DNA from: an uncultured Draconibacterium sp.
GTDB taxonomy: Bacteria; Bacteroidota; Bacteroidia; Bacteroidales; Prolixibacteraceae
Direction of reading: 5' to 3'
Assembly: GCF_963677155.1 (NCBI RefSeq)
Contig: NZ_OY781884.1
Span: 3,964,501-4,028,500 of the forward strand
Length of the DNA stretch: 64,000 nucleotides
Under the pieces are notes generated by a model. It was not told the origin of the DNA, searched no databases, and worked only from the letters and a program-made list of their open reading frames with translations. The translations under genes were made by a program, and so were the position numbers. Position 1 is the stretch's first letter. Every line of letters begins with the position of its first letter. Below, piece by piece: positions 33,625 to 44,424 of this stretch.

Positions 33625-35580
33625 TTATTTTGACACTGTTTCGTCAGCAACAGCATCTTCCCAATTTTCCCATATTTCAACGTTTTCATTGTAGCCATCG
33701 TAACCTGGATTTTGGCTCAGCGTTCCATTACGGTTTGCTTCAATAGACCAGTTCGGAATTGGCCAGTAAATGTTTTTAGCGGCAATTGTATACGGGCGGT
33801 TACTCTGTTGCCAGACAAAGGCCCCTTTGTTGTAAAATCCATTGTGCGCACTAACGCGTTGCCACCAGTAGCTATCTGTCGATAAATTGTCAACTGAATA
33901 GGTGTTACCCCATTCATCGGCTTTACCACTTAGTGCAAGACAATAAGATACGCGGCTCAATTCCATATGGCGCCATTCTTCAAGATACAACTCACGGGCA
34001 CGCTCATCCATAATATCACCAATGGTAACTGTCGAATACATTTCTGAACAATTGGCACGTTCCCGTATTTTATTTACATCGGCAGTTGCACCGGCAATAT
34101 CACCGTTATAAAATTTTGCTTCAGCACGTAATAAATATGTTTCCGCAAGGCGGTAACAGTACCAGTCGCCAGCCCCTCCTCTGTGGTTTGAATTTGATGG
34201 TACAAGCTCTTGTGGATCTGGTATATACATTTTGTAATGAGGCCAGTCAAACCAGCAGCGAATAGTATCCTGGCATAGAATATTTCCTTCATCATCATAC
34301 AAACGAAGATTTTTACCATACCATTCGCTATCTCCGGTATTGTTGTATTTTAAAGAATCCATACGCATCCAGTTACCAACAGTACTGTTATGGCGCAAAT
34401 CTGTTGCGTCGTCTGTTCCATTAACTTTCCAAACATTGTGGGTGTAGTACCATGTTGGACGAATATGTGCAATACCGCGACCATAGGCGGTAACGTAGTC
34501 TAGTTCCGAATTATAATCGTTGTTGTTAGGAGCGTAATAACGAACCGCATTAATTCCGGCAGGAGATTTAAGTTCCCATCTATTGTCTAATAGAGGTAAC
34601 CAGTTACGCATTGATCTCATTTTAATAGAAGCGTCTGTTTCGGGCTGGTTTGGGAGCCCCAGAATAGTTTCGGTATTTGACCGAATACATTTGTTTTCCG
34701 GACGGTGCAAATCCCAAATTACGTTACGAGTAATTGGATGGGTTGATTCTTGTGGAGAAATAAATGTTCCAAAATCAGATTCCATTAAAGCATACCCCGA
34801 TTGGTTGATTAATATATCTGCCTGGTCGATAGCTTTTTGCCACTGTCCTGTAGCCAGGTAACACTTAATAAGTAACTGACGGCAAGCACCTTTGCTAACC
34901 ATACCTACATAAGACATTTCCGATTGTTCAGGTACCCATTGTACTGCATCTTCCATGTTTTTGGTGATCATTTCCAGAATCGCTTCTCGCTTGGTGCTTT
35001 TGTAATTAAACTTAGGAGTTTGAACAAGGCTTGTTAATAACGGAACATCTTTAAACTGAAAGACCAATGCCAAATAACGGAATGAACGATGGAAGTATGC
35101 ACGTCCCAGGAATTTTTTCTTTGTTGCCTCATCAATGCCATCAACATTGTCGATGTAGCTGATAACGGTGTTGGCATGTTTAATACCTTGATAATGTTCC
35201 TTCCAGAAATAGGCAATTCCATTTTCATCGTTATCGCTAATAGCATTGGTTGGTGTTAAAGTGTTGGCAATATCAGCAAAAACTACGCTATTATCGGTCA
35301 TCGCAGCAACAGCTGTTTCCGAAAACATTAACTCAGTACTTATTGGAAGGGCTCTGTCGCGATCCTGATAATAGGTCCAGTATGTGCGTAAGTGTCTGTC
35401 GCACATGGCTAATGTGGATTCTAAACCCGATAGTGTTGAGAAGGTAGTAGCAGGTTCGTAAAATGATAATGGCGTTGGTTCAAGAAAATCTTCAGAACAA
35501 CTTCCAAACGAAAGAACGAGGGAAGTTAAAATCAGGAATTTACCTGATAATTTTAATATGTTTTTGAATATATTTTTCAT
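33625..35580 (-). CDS. SusD/RagB-family glycan-binding lipoprotein
   Basis: This 651-residue outer-membrane lipoprotein has the lipobox LSFGSCSEDFLEPTPLS (Cys near 28). N-terminal TPR-like helices follow (FLGRAYFHRSFRYLALVFQFKDVP and CRQLLIKCYLATGQWQKAIDQAD), then the C-terminal helical region TYLLRAEAKFYNGDIAGATADVN, DERARELYLEEWRHMELSR and PIPNWSIEANRN, all family hallmarks. It caps the SusC pore and binds oligosaccharide. It is 12 bases downstream of susC. No SusE/F-type gene follows; the operon ends at the terminator. Confidence 0.96.
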   Translation of the reverse strand: MKNIFKNILKLSGKFLILTSLVLSFGSCSEDFLEPTPLSFYEPATTFSTLSGLESTLAMCDRHLRTYWTYYQDRDRALPISTELMFSETAVAAMTDNSVVFADIANTLTPTNAISDNDENGIAYFWKEHYQGIKHANTVISYIDNVDGIDEATKKKFLGRAYFHRSFRYLALVFQFKDVPLLTSLVQTPKFNYKSTKREAILEMITKNMEDAVQWVPEQSEMSYVGMVSKGACRQLLIKCYLATGQWQKAIDQADILINQSGYALMESDFGTFISPQESTHPITRNVIWDLHRPENKCIRSNTETILGLPNQPETDASIKMRSMRNWLPLLDNRWELKSPAGINAVRYYAPNNNDYNSELDYVTAYGRGIAHIRPTWYYTHNVWKVNGTDDATDLRHNSTVGNWMRMDSLKYNNTGDSEWYGKNLRLYDDEGNILCQDTIRCWFDWPHYKMYIPDPQELVPSNSNHRGGAGDWYCYRLAETYLLRAEAKFYNGDIAGATADVNKIRERANCSEMYSTVTIGDIMDERARELYLEEWRHMELSRVSYCLALSGKADEWGNTYSVDNLSTDSYWWQRVSAHNGFYNKGAFVWQQSNRPYTIAAKNIYWPIPNWSIEANRNGTLSQNPGYDGYNENVEIWENWEDAVADETVSK

Positions 35581-35592
35581 GTCAAATTGCTT

Positions 35593-38500
35593 TTATAATA
35601 CAACATTAAATCCAATGGTATAGGTTCTTGGAGCTATGCCTGAATAAGGTCTGTCATTGTTTCTGCTACCGCTGTAGGTTTCTGGATCCCAGTAATCCCA
35701 GTCTTTTGCCCAAACAGCTACGTTACGAATATTACCGTAAACTTTAAGTCTTTCCATTCCCATTTTTTTTGCGATGCGTTTTGGAACATCATAACTCAAA
35801 GCCACATTTTCCAAACGGATAAAGTTGCGGTTAAACAGTCGTCCAGGAGAAGTAAGGCCTGTAGGTCCGTTTGCATTCAAACGTCCGTATTTGTTGGTCG
35901 GGTTGTCTACTGTCCAGTATTCACGTTTATAGACATTGAAGTTATTATCAATCTCAGAAGCTCCATTCAAGCGGTTCAGATAATCTGTAGACATACTTTT
36001 ATGTCCCATGTATGAATAAATATTGAATGAAAAATTAAAGTTTTTGTAGATTGTAAAATCATTGCGAATCGACCAGTGGGTTGGAGGAGCAGTCTGACCC
36101 AAGAATTGTTTGTCGTTATTATTGTAAACAGGCTTGGCCGATCCATCTTCATTTTGTCCGTCATCTGCCGTGTAGCTATTCTCTACGATTGGATCCCCTG
36201 GACGCTGACCGTATTTTGCTGCTTCTTCAGCCTGATCTTTTTGCCAGATACCGGTTACTTTGTAGTCCCAAATAGCGCTAATTGGTTGACCTATAAACCA
36301 TTTATTATGAACGTCGTCATCCTCGACACTGCTGATTAAGTTCCCATTTTCATCAAATTCATCGGTGTAGGTGTAATATAAGTGTTTGATCTCATTTTTG
36401 TAGTGAGAGAAGCCGAAGCTTGTGTTCCAAGTTAAATTAGGATTGTTAAGGTTATGAGTAGTAACCGAGATCTCAATACCTCTGTTCTGTATTTCTCCAA
36501 GGTTGCTGGTAATAGACGAGAACCCGGTAAAATCAGGAAGTGACTGGTTCATAATCATATCGGTTGTTGACATATTATAATACTCTATAGATCCGGTAAA
36601 ACGATTATCAAAAAAACCAAGATCTAACCCAACGTTGATTGCCGATGTCTTTTCCCATTGTAAGCCAGAATTTGCTAAACGGTCGGCTTTTAACACCTGA
36701 AATTGTTTGTAAACACCATTTCTATCATAATAACCTTGTGTTCCCAATGCTGTTACCAGGTTAGCCAGTGCAATGTATGGGTCTTTCAGCGAGCGGTTCC
36801 CATTTTGTCCCCACGAAAATCTTAATTTTCCAGAACTTAGCGGTTCCCATTTAAAAAATTGTTCGTTTGTAAATGTCCAGGCCAAGGCCATCGAGTAGAA
36901 AGTTGCTCTTGGATTAGAAATACCAAACGCAGAATAACCATCGCGACGCACAGAGCCTGTAAACATATAACGATCGTCATAAGAATAGAACAAACGTCCC
37001 AGCAAACCGTCAGCTGATTCTTTTACGTCTTCAGAGTCGAAAGAACTTTTATCCTTGTTTGCATTTTCTGTTTCGTGAAATCCTAATGCATCTGTTGGAG
37101 TAATATCGCGTGCTTCAATACGGTCTTTCCAGTATTGTCTTTGTTCAGCTTCCTGGACAAGTGTTACGATAAAGTGGTGCTTGTCAACAAAGGTTTGATC
37201 CCACGCTAGTGTGTTGTTTAACGACCAGTCAAAACGTTTTGCCTGTTCGCGGTTAACTAGCCCGTTTGTGCCTGCCCAATCAGGGTGGCTTGCTGATTCG
37301 TGATAGCGGTCGTAGAAAAACTGGTAACGAGGTGAGGCATTAAATGAGTAGGTTATGTTGTAGGGCAATTGTAACTTTGCAGTAAAAATGGTGTTTAATA
37401 CCGTGTAGCCTTTTTCCAGCTCTTTATAGCCTCTGTCGAAATCGTAGTTATATCCGGCAGCGTAACTTCTGTCTCCCATTGGGTGAACTTCTAATTGTCC
37501 TTCAGGATTTCTGTATCTGGCAAACGGACTGTTTTCAAGAATTTGTTTTTGCCAGTCAACAGCAAGATCACCATCAGTACGATCCTGGAAGTTTACGTTA
37601 GCACCAATAGTCAGTCGGTCGTTTACTTTTCCTTCAACTTTTAAGTTTGAACGTATAGTTGAGTAGTCGTTCCCAACGCTAACTCCCTCATTGTTGAGGT
37701 AACCAATCGACATGTAGTAATTAATTTTATCACTGGCACCCGAAATACTTACGTTATAATCCTGGTTTAAACCGGTACGAAAAGACTGGTCGTACCAATC
37801 AAAAGTGTCGCCGGTTAAATAATTATCCAGTGTATAATCTTTAATACCAAGTCGTGTGGCAAAAACCTGCTTGTCGCTGGTTCCTTCAGGATTATTGCTG
37901 TAGCTTCTCCATTGCTCTGCAGATATGCCATAACGCGAAATATTATCGATACTGCTGTAATAGCCTGGTTGATTCGAGAAAGTAGTTTGGTAGGCTTCAT
38001 ATTCGCCTGTTGAAGGGTTTACTCCGTATGTTGGAGCTGTATACCAATCTTCGTATAACTGGATGTAGCCCTCAGGGCCATATACTTCACGGTTAGCTCC
38101 CATTGTAGCAAATCCAAGAGAAGCTGTGAAGTTAATTGTTGGTTTACCTTTTTTACCTTTTTTGGTGGTGATAATAATTACACCGTTGGCTGATTTGGCA
38201 CCATAAACAGAAGCTGCCGAAGCATCCTTTAATATATCGATTTGTTCAATATCGTCAGGATTTATTTCCGACAATTCTCCATAAAAGATCATTCCGTCAA
38301 GGATAATAAGAGGATCGTTATGTCCTCCATCGGTGTAGACTGATCGTTGTCCGCGAATTTGCATTGAGCCTCCACCTTTGGCACTGGAACTAAAGCCAAC
38401 ACTTAGGCCTGGTTTTCCTCGAAGTACATCGGCGATAGAGTTCGGATTTTCATTCGCAATATTGTCTGGACGAACTTGTGTAACAGATCCTGTCAGGTCT

Positions 38501-38910
38501 GATTTCTTCATTGTGCCGTAACCAATGGCTACAACTTCTTCAATGCCAATGGAACTAGTTTCCATGATAATCTCAAAACGAGTTTTGTCTCCCATCTGGA
38601 TTTCCTGCGTTTCCATACCAATAAACGAAAAAACCAGAATGTTTTCAGGAATAACATTTTTAAGGGTAAACTCACCATTAACGTCTGTAATTGTTCCTGT
38701 TGTTGTTCCTTTTACGAGTACGGATACTCCGGGTAGTGATTCCCCATTGTTATCGATCACTTTGCCCGATACTGATTTTTCCTGTAGCGCTGTTCCGGAT
38801 CCGGCAAATGCTGCAGTTCCGTGAACCATGATTAACATCAATGCCAAAGCCATGGTTTTAAAAATCCCATTGCTGAAATAACATTGATTGAATTTACTCT
38901 TCTTTTTCAT
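35593..38910 (-). CDS. SusC/RagA-family TonB-dependent outer-membrane transporter
   Basis: This 1105-residue transporter has a signal peptide (to about residue 35) and a carboxypeptidase-D-like domain (about 47-120, GKVIDNNGESLPGVSVLVKG). The TonB-dependent plug (about 130-245) has GYGTMKKSDLTGSVTQV and ILKDASAASVYGAKSANGVIIITTKKG. The large beta barrel ends FNVVL. It imports the oligosaccharide bound by the adjacent SusD. It has no N-terminal STN domain, consistent with regulation by the nearby hybrid sensor rather than an anti-sigma factor. GH16 lies 50 bases upstream in the same operon. Confidence 0.97.
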   Translation of the reverse strand: MKKKSKFNQCYFSNGIFKTMALALMLIMVHGTAAFAGSGTALQEKSVSGKVIDNNGESLPGVSVLVKGTTTGTITDVNGEFTLKNVIPENILVFSFIGMETQEIQMGDKTRFEIIMETSSIGIEEVVAIGYGTMKKSDLTGSVTQVRPDNIANENPNSIADVLRGKPGLSVGFSSSAKGGGSMQIRGQRSVYTDGGHNDPLIILDGMIFYGELSEINPDDIEQIDILKDASAASVYGAKSANGVIIITTKKGKKGKPTINFTASLGFATMGANREVYGPEGYIQLYEDWYTAPTYGVNPSTGEYEAYQTTFSNQPGYYSSIDNISRYGISAEQWRSYSNNPEGTSDKQVFATRLGIKDYTLDNYLTGDTFDWYDQSFRTGLNQDYNVSISGASDKINYYMSIGYLNNEGVSVGNDYSTIRSNLKVEGKVNDRLTIGANVNFQDRTDGDLAVDWQKQILENSPFARYRNPEGQLEVHPMGDRSYAAGYNYDFDRGYKELEKGYTVLNTIFTAKLQLPYNITYSFNASPRYQFFYDRYHESASHPDWAGTNGLVNREQAKRFDWSLNNTLAWDQTFVDKHHFIVTLVQEAEQRQYWKDRIEARDITPTDALGFHETENANKDKSSFDSEDVKESADGLLGRLFYSYDDRYMFTGSVRRDGYSAFGISNPRATFYSMALAWTFTNEQFFKWEPLSSGKLRFSWGQNGNRSLKDPYIALANLVTALGTQGYYDRNGVYKQFQVLKADRLANSGLQWEKTSAINVGLDLGFFDNRFTGSIEYYNMSTTDMIMNQSLPDFTGFSSITSNLGEIQNRGIEISVTTHNLNNPNLTWNTSFGFSHYKNEIKHLYYTYTDEFDENGNLISSVEDDDVHNKWFIGQPISAIWDYKVTGIWQKDQAEEAAKYGQRPGDPIVENSYTADDGQNEDGSAKPVYNNNDKQFLGQTAPPTHWSIRNDFTIYKNFNFSFNIYSYMGHKSMSTDYLNRLNGASEIDNNFNVYKREYWTVDNPTNKYGRLNANGPTGLTSPGRLFNRNFIRLENVALSYDVPKRIAKKMGMERLKVYGNIRNVAVWAKDWDYWDPETYSGSRNNDRPYSGIAPRTYTIGFNVVL

Positions 38911-38960
38911 AAAGATTCGTGATTTAATTATTAAAATTGAAATAGTATAATTTCTAATAT

Positions 38961-39863
38961 TTAGTCCGTTGTTCTTTTATATATTTTCACATAGTCAACC
39001 TCAAACCGAATAGGAAATTCGGTGCGTGCAGGGTCGCCCCCGTTTGCCCCAATTGCCAGGTTGAGCAACAAATAAAATTTCTGATCGGAAGTAAAAGGAT
39101 TGCTTCCGTCAGGATTGATGGTTTGTTGCAGGTCGATTTGATTCAATAACTGATTATCCAGGTAAATGTTGATTTGTTTTTTATCCCAGTGCATTGACCA
39201 TGTGTGGAATTTATCTGCCCAGTCGGGATCGGTTTTCGTAAAATGTTCTAAGGGAATTTTTGTATCGTCCCATTTTGCCTGATAATTTAATTCCGAACCC
39301 CATGCAGCGTTTGCCAACAGGTGCGGAATATTATTTATTCGATAGAACTCCATAATGTCTATCTCTCCACAATGTGGCCAGCTTTGCTCGGTTCCCAGTA
39401 ACCAAATGGCTGGCCAGGCTCCGTTCGATACGTCAATACGCGCACTTATTTCGAAGTAACCAAATGGTGCCCATTCCTGCAGATCTTTGGTAATTAGACA
39501 TGCAGATGTGTATTGTGCACGCGAACGATTTGTTCGCCAGTCGTTGCTAAGTGGATTATAATTTTGGTTGAAAATGTTTTCTTTTTTGCCTTCTATAATT
39601 AAAAGGCCATTTTGGCAATAAGCATTTTGGGGTTGATACCATTGCAGTTCGCGGTTGCGCACAAATCCATATTCGAAATTCCAGTTTTGTGCATCAGGAT
39701 AACCATTGTTGTCAAAATTATCTTCCCAAATCAGTTGAAGATCTTTTGGCTTCGTTTTTTCAGTATCCTGTTTGCTGGTAGCATAACAATTGTCCCCAAC
39801 ACACAGACACAGTATTGAAAACAGATTTGTAAGAATAGCTTTCGTATGGTTAATACGATTCAT
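38961..39863 (-). CDS. GH16 endo-beta-glycanase
   Basis: This 300-residue secreted enzyme starts with a signal segment. The jelly-roll fold carries the GH16 catalytic motif in CGEIDIMEF (nucleophile Glu and acid/base Glu spaced E-x-D-x-x-E), preceded by GAWPAIWLLG. The subgroup is laminarinase-like (GH16_3), which includes beta-1,3-glucanases and endo-beta-1,3-galactanases. As first gene of the SusCD operon it may make the initial cut in the polysaccharide. With GH42, GH2 and GH78 nearby, a galactan backbone is plausible (inference). Confidence 0.92.
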   Translation of the reverse strand: MNRINHTKAILTNLFSILCLCVGDNCYATSKQDTEKTKPKDLQLIWEDNFDNNGYPDAQNWNFEYGFVRNRELQWYQPQNAYCQNGLLIIEGKKENIFNQNYNPLSNDWRTNRSRAQYTSACLITKDLQEWAPFGYFEISARIDVSNGAWPAIWLLGTEQSWPHCGEIDIMEFYRINNIPHLLANAAWGSELNYQAKWDDTKIPLEHFTKTDPDWADKFHTWSMHWDKKQINIYLDNQLLNQIDLQQTINPDGSNPFTSDQKFYLLLNLAIGANGGDPARTEFPIRFEVDYVKIYKRTTD

Positions 39864-40184
39864 AAATTAAAGTTTTCGTTTATTGGTTTGTTTCCCTTCT
39901 TTCAGGAAAACATTACAAAGCTCGGGTAAACGATTTTGAATGATTTGAACAAAATCGATGGACTCTTTCAATTAATTGAAATCGATTGCATAAAATTGAA
40001 AAAAACTGTTACAAAATTGACGGGTAGGATTGGGGTAATAGAATGAATCCTTGTAATATTCAGATATTAAGTGTGTTGTGTTAGTGTTGTTAGGGTGTTG
40101 GGCTTGTTCTGTTTTTACGTTAATTGAGTAGTATACACCATCTTGTGCAAATTTCATATAAATTTGCACAAAGCACAAACTAAT
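39864..40184. other. divergent promoter region, GH16 operon and hybrid sensor
   Basis: This 321-base gap is AT-rich and holds the control sites for both directions. Its clearest structure is the palindrome at 40143-40171. I see no gene. Confidence 0.6.
40143..40171. promoter_or_regulatory. long palindrome upstream of the hybrid sensor
   Basis: TTGTGCAAATTT (40143-40154) and AAATTTGCACAA (40160-40171) form a perfect 12+5+12 inverted repeat. It ends 13 bases before the sensor start. It could be an operator or an RNA hairpin that hides the ribosome-binding region. Confidence 0.6.
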
Positions 40185-43100
40185 ATGCTACGAATTACTA
40201 AACTGCTTATTGTTTTTCTTTTATGCTGCTGTACGGCATTGGCACAAAACGAGCTTTACTTTTCTCATCTGGGAACAGAAAACGGACTAACCATAGATAA
40301 ATCGAATACCATCACTCAGGACCAGAATGGTTTTATGTGGATTGGTACTTTAAACGGTTTGACACGTTTTGATGGTTACGACTATGTTACTTATCATCCT
40401 CATTTTCATGACTCCACATCAATATCAAATCGCGAGATTACGAAGTTACTAGTGGATAAGGCGGGTAATTTGTGGATTGGGACGGCAAGTGGTTTAAACT
40501 TTATGAACCTCGAAACCGGAGCATTAAAACGATACAAAATACGAAGCCGGATTTTATCGTTGACTGAAGATCACGATGGTATTATTTGGATTGGTACCTG
40601 GAATGATGGATTGTATAAGCTGAATCCGGGAAGCGATGAAATGAGTCATTACCTGGCCAGCGAGGTGGTTAGTGATATTTACGAAGACTCGCGCCAGATT
40701 TTATGGATAGCCACCTACAATGGCTTGCTTCGTTTTTATCCAGATAGTGGAGAATATAAGCGCCATGTTGCCGAAACGGCTCAGAATACATTTTCGCATA
40801 CAACCATTACCCAGATAGTTGAGTCGAAAGAAGGAAACCTGTGGATTGGGACATGGGGTGGAGGACTAAACAAAGCCGAGTTAAATAGCGAAGGGAAAAT
40901 AACCAGGGTAACAGTTTATCGCGAAACAAACGGGGTAAATCGTTTGGGTGATGATGTGGTATTTAAACTTTATTACGATCAGTTTGATAATTTGTGGATT
41001 GGATCGTGGAATGAAGGTTTAAGTTTATTGAAATACGACCAGCAGCAACTTCCACCCGAAGAAGCTGTTTTCTGGAATTATCAGGCCTCGGTAAATAATC
41101 CCGGAAGTTTGTCGTCAAATGCAGTATCGGCGCTTTTTGTTGATAAAAGTGGTTTGCTTTGGGTGGGTACATCTAAAATCGATAGAGCTTCGATAACTGA
41201 TAATGGATTAAGTCGTTACGTGTTGCCGTCAACGGTCGACAATCTTGGAAACAAAATCTATATAAAAAGTTTCGCTGCTTATAACAATCAGCTGTGGATT
41301 GGTACTTCGTATAACCTTTTGCAGTACGAATTAAAAAACGGAGTATATATTTTAAAGCAAGATTATGGCGAGCTGAAATATACACACGATGGCCACGAGT
41401 TTATTGCATATACCATTTACGATATGTATGCCGATAATACCGGGCTTTGGATTGGTACAGAAGATGCCGGGCTTATTCATTATCACTTTACCCGTGATAT
41501 GGAACTCGATTTTTCTAGTCGTGAATACTATAACAAGAATACTAAAATTGCAATTCCGGGAGACAAAGTGATTGAATTATGTCCATCAGTAAAATACCCC
41601 AACGTAATTTATGCGGGAATTACTGAGCGGGGCTTTGTAATTCTAAAAACCGATGGGAAACAGGTTATTTCAGTTGAAAGCTTTTCATTTGGACCTGAAA
41701 GTGATCAAATAAGTAGCAATATTATCAGAACATTGCACGAAGATAGTACGGGAGATGTGTGGATAGGAACAGAGAACGGCTTGAATTGTTATCATCCGGA
41801 AACCGGAAAGTTCGATAAATATTTTTATTCAACCGCCGATAAAAAATCGTTGAATGACAATGCCGTAAATGCAATTTTGGAAGATTCATTTGGCAACCTG
41901 TGGGTTGGTACAACCTCAGGATTAAATAGGAAAATCAGGGACGTTGATTCGTTGGGAGATGAAGTGGTAAAGTTTAAAGGTTTTCCTGAAATTGATTACC
42001 TGCAAAACGATCTCATCTCGGGACTAATGGAAGATAAATCGGGGCATTTATGGATTCGTACATATCGTGGTATTGTTGAGTTCGATGTGCAGAAAGAGGT
42101 GATTGTAAGCAAGCACTTTTCGCAGGATTACCAAAATGACCGCTTGGAAAGAAATGCACAATTCGCTCTTGAAAATGGTAAAATAGTGGTTGGTAATTTA
42201 GCTGGTTTTATTGTGCAGGAGCCCCAAAATATTAGCCAAACCGAGCAAGCAACAAATGTAGTGATTACTGACCTGCTGATTTACGATAAAAGCATGAACG
42301 ATGAGTTGACGCTCAGAACAAAATACGGTATAAATTTAGACATCCCGTACGCTGAAAAGGTGAATCTGTCGTACAAAGATAAAATGGTGACCTTTAGTTT
42401 TTCTGATATGGATTTTAAAAATCCGGGGAAAAACGAATACTTCTATCGGATGGAAGGTTTTGATACCCAATGGAACAGTGCCGGTACACGGAATACGGCT
42501 ACCTATACCAACCTTCCGCCGGGTAATTATACATTTAAAGTTGTGGCGAGCTCCGGGAATGATGTTGATTTTGCAAAAGCTACTACCTTTCAGGTTTCTA
42601 TGTCGCCGCCCTGGTGGAAATCAATTGTTGCCTATCTTGGTTATATATTACTGTTTATTGCCGTTTTGTATTTTTTTATGAAATACTCGATAATAAATGC
42701 GCAAAAGAAAAGCGAGCTGGCATTTGAGCATTTAAGAGCCGAAGAATTACGAAATCTGAACGAACAGAAAACCCTGTTCTTTACCGATATAACACACGAG
42801 TTAAGAACACCACTTACACTTATTTTAGGGCCATCGAAAGAATTGCTCGATGATAAAAAGTTGAATGCAGAATCGCACAAACTGGCACAACTAATCAATA
42901 CCAGCGCTTATAAACTTTTGCGTTTGGTTAATCAATTGCTTGAGTTCCGGAAAATTGAAAAAGGTATTCCTGACAGCCTGTACATTCAGCAGTGTAATCT
43001 GTCAAACCTGCTTCATGAAGTTTTTAATTTCTTTAAGCCAATGGCCGATTCGCGACAAATAGAATTTGATCTGAATATCACTCCTGAGAATATTGTGGCG

Positions 43101-44339
43101 CATTTCGATCCTGATAAGATGGAGAAAATGATATTTAACCTTTTGTCGAATGCCTTTAAATATTCGCCCGATAACAGCACTGTTTCGATAACTGCTTTTG
43201 AGCGAGTAAGCAACAAGGAAGATAAAGAGGTGGTGGTTGAAGTTCAGGACAGTGGTGTTGGTATTGCCAAAGAATATCAGGAAAAAATATTTGAGCGTTT
43301 TTTCCAGGTGAAGCAAATACGAACGCAAAGTACGGGGGGAATTGGTCTGTTTATGGCCAAGGCAATGATTGAGCAACATGGCGGATCGATAGAGTTAGAC
43401 AGCGAAGAAGGAAAGGGAAGCTGTTTCCGGCTGGTTTTGCCACTAAACAGTGAACTGGCGGGCAAGGCTGAAAAAAGTGAAAAATGGAAACCGGAAGATT
43501 CGATTACAACTTTGGTTCAACCCGAAGATGCCACCTTCGAAAATATTTTACACGATAACTCTTTAAGCGCTTCGGATAAGTCAAAACCACAAGTATTGGT
43601 TGTTGAAGATGATGCGGATTTGAAGGAGTTCTTGTGCACTGGTTTGTCGAAACATTTTAATGTTGAGTACGCTGATAATGGCAAGGAGGCACTTGAAAAA
43701 ATTGAGGGAAACACTCCCGACTTAATTCTTTCGGATGTAATGATGCCCGAAATGGATGGTTTTGAACTGTGCACCCAACTGAGAAATGACCTGAGTTATT
43801 CGCACATCCCGGTAATTTTCCTAACGGCCAAAACCATGCAGGAAGATCAGATTAAAGGATTAAAGCTTGGAGCGGTTGATTATATTTACAAACCATTTAA
43901 TATGGTGTCTTTGTCGCTAAAAATCTACAATTTACTGAACCTGCAAAAACAAGAACAAGAACGCTTGCGCACAGAACAAATATTGGAGCCCGAACATATT
44001 GAATTGTCATCGTTAGACGAGGAATTTCTGAAAGCCGCTGTTCAATCGGTACAGAACAATCTGGACAATACTGAATTTGATGTGGAAGCTTTTAGTGCCG
44101 AATTAAAAGTAAGTGCCAACCAGGCTTACCGAAAAATAAAAGCACTTACCGGGCAAACAGCCAACGAGTTTATTCGTACTCAACGATTAAAAGTTGCGTC
44201 GGGATTGCTGGTGCAGAAAAAAAGATCAATTAGCGAAGTGATTTATATGGTCGGATTCACCAGTCCTTCGTATTTTAGCCGTTGCTTTAAAGATTTTTAC
44301 GGATGCACGCCAAAAGAGTACATTGAAAAAAATACCTGA
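40185..44339 (+). CDS. hybrid two-component system sensor-regulator (HTCS)
   Basis: This 1384-residue protein holds a whole signalling pathway. After a signal peptide it has a periplasmic double beta-propeller of two-component regulator repeats (WIGTLNGL, WIGTASGLN, WIGTWNDGL and others, about 25-720). A Y_Y_Y domain (FRMEGFDTQW-like, about 750-810) and one membrane helix (about 818-842) follow. The kinase phosphoacceptor is H871 in DITHELRTP, with ATPase NLLSNAFKYSP. The receiver has D1184 in LILSDVMMPE, and an AraC-type DNA-binding end comprises about 1275-1384. It senses an oligosaccharide in the periplasm and should activate the neighbouring GH and SusCD genes. The ATG at 40185 is chosen; an upstream in-frame TTG lies in a palindrome. 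Confidence 0.96.
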   Translation: MLRITKLLIVFLLCCCTALAQNELYFSHLGTENGLTIDKSNTITQDQNGFMWIGTLNGLTRFDGYDYVTYHPHFHDSTSISNREITKLLVDKAGNLWIGTASGLNFMNLETGALKRYKIRSRILSLTEDHDGIIWIGTWNDGLYKLNPGSDEMSHYLASEVVSDIYEDSRQILWIATYNGLLRFYPDSGEYKRHVAETAQNTFSHTTITQIVESKEGNLWIGTWGGGLNKAELNSEGKITRVTVYRETNGVNRLGDDVVFKLYYDQFDNLWIGSWNEGLSLLKYDQQQLPPEEAVFWNYQASVNNPGSLSSNAVSALFVDKSGLLWVGTSKIDRASITDNGLSRYVLPSTVDNLGNKIYIKSFAAYNNQLWIGTSYNLLQYELKNGVYILKQDYGELKYTHDGHEFIAYTIYDMYADNTGLWIGTEDAGLIHYHFTRDMELDFSSREYYNKNTKIAIPGDKVIELCPSVKYPNVIYAGITERGFVILKTDGKQVISVESFSFGPESDQISSNIIRTLHEDSTGDVWIGTENGLNCYHPETGKFDKYFYSTADKKSLNDNAVNAILEDSFGNLWVGTTSGLNRKIRDVDSLGDEVVKFKGFPEIDYLQNDLISGLMEDKSGHLWIRTYRGIVEFDVQKEVIVSKHFSQDYQNDRLERNAQFALENGKIVVGNLAGFIVQEPQNISQTEQATNVVITDLLIYDKSMNDELTLRTKYGINLDIPYAEKVNLSYKDKMVTFSFSDMDFKNPGKNEYFYRMEGFDTQWNSAGTRNTATYTNLPPGNYTFKVVASSGNDVDFAKATTFQVSMSPPWWKSIVAYLGYILLFIAVLYFFMKYSIINAQKKSELAFEHLRAEELRNLNEQKTLFFTDITHELRTPLTLILGPSKELLDDKKLNAESHKLAQLINTSAYKLLRLVNQLLEFRKIEKGIPDSLYIQQCNLSNLLHEVFNFFKPMADSRQIEFDLNITPENIVAHFDPDKMEKMIFNLLSNAFKYSPDNSTVSITAFERVSNKEDKEVVVEVQDSGVGIAKEYQEKIFERFFQVKQIRTQSTGGIGLFMAKAMIEQHGGSIELDSEEGKGSCFRLVLPLNSELAGKAEKSEKWKPEDSITTLVQPEDATFENILHDNSLSASDKSKPQVLVVEDDADLKEFLCTGLSKHFNVEYADNGKEALEKIEGNTPDLILSDVMMPEMDGFELCTQLRNDLSYSHIPVIFLTAKTMQEDQIKGLKLGAVDYIYKPFNMVSLSLKIYNLLNLQKQEQERLRTEQILEPEHIELSSLDEEFLKAAVQSVQNNLDNTEFDVEAFSAELKVSANQAYRKIKALTGQTANEFIRTQRLKVASGLLVQKKRSISEVIYMVGFTSPSYFSRCFKDFYGCTPKEYIEKNT

Positions 44340-44424
44340 TTAAACGAGTAAGACAGCATGGAAGGCAGTTTTTCGAATATGTACAATTTTACGTTGAATT
44401 TATAACACTAATTGCCAAAACGGA

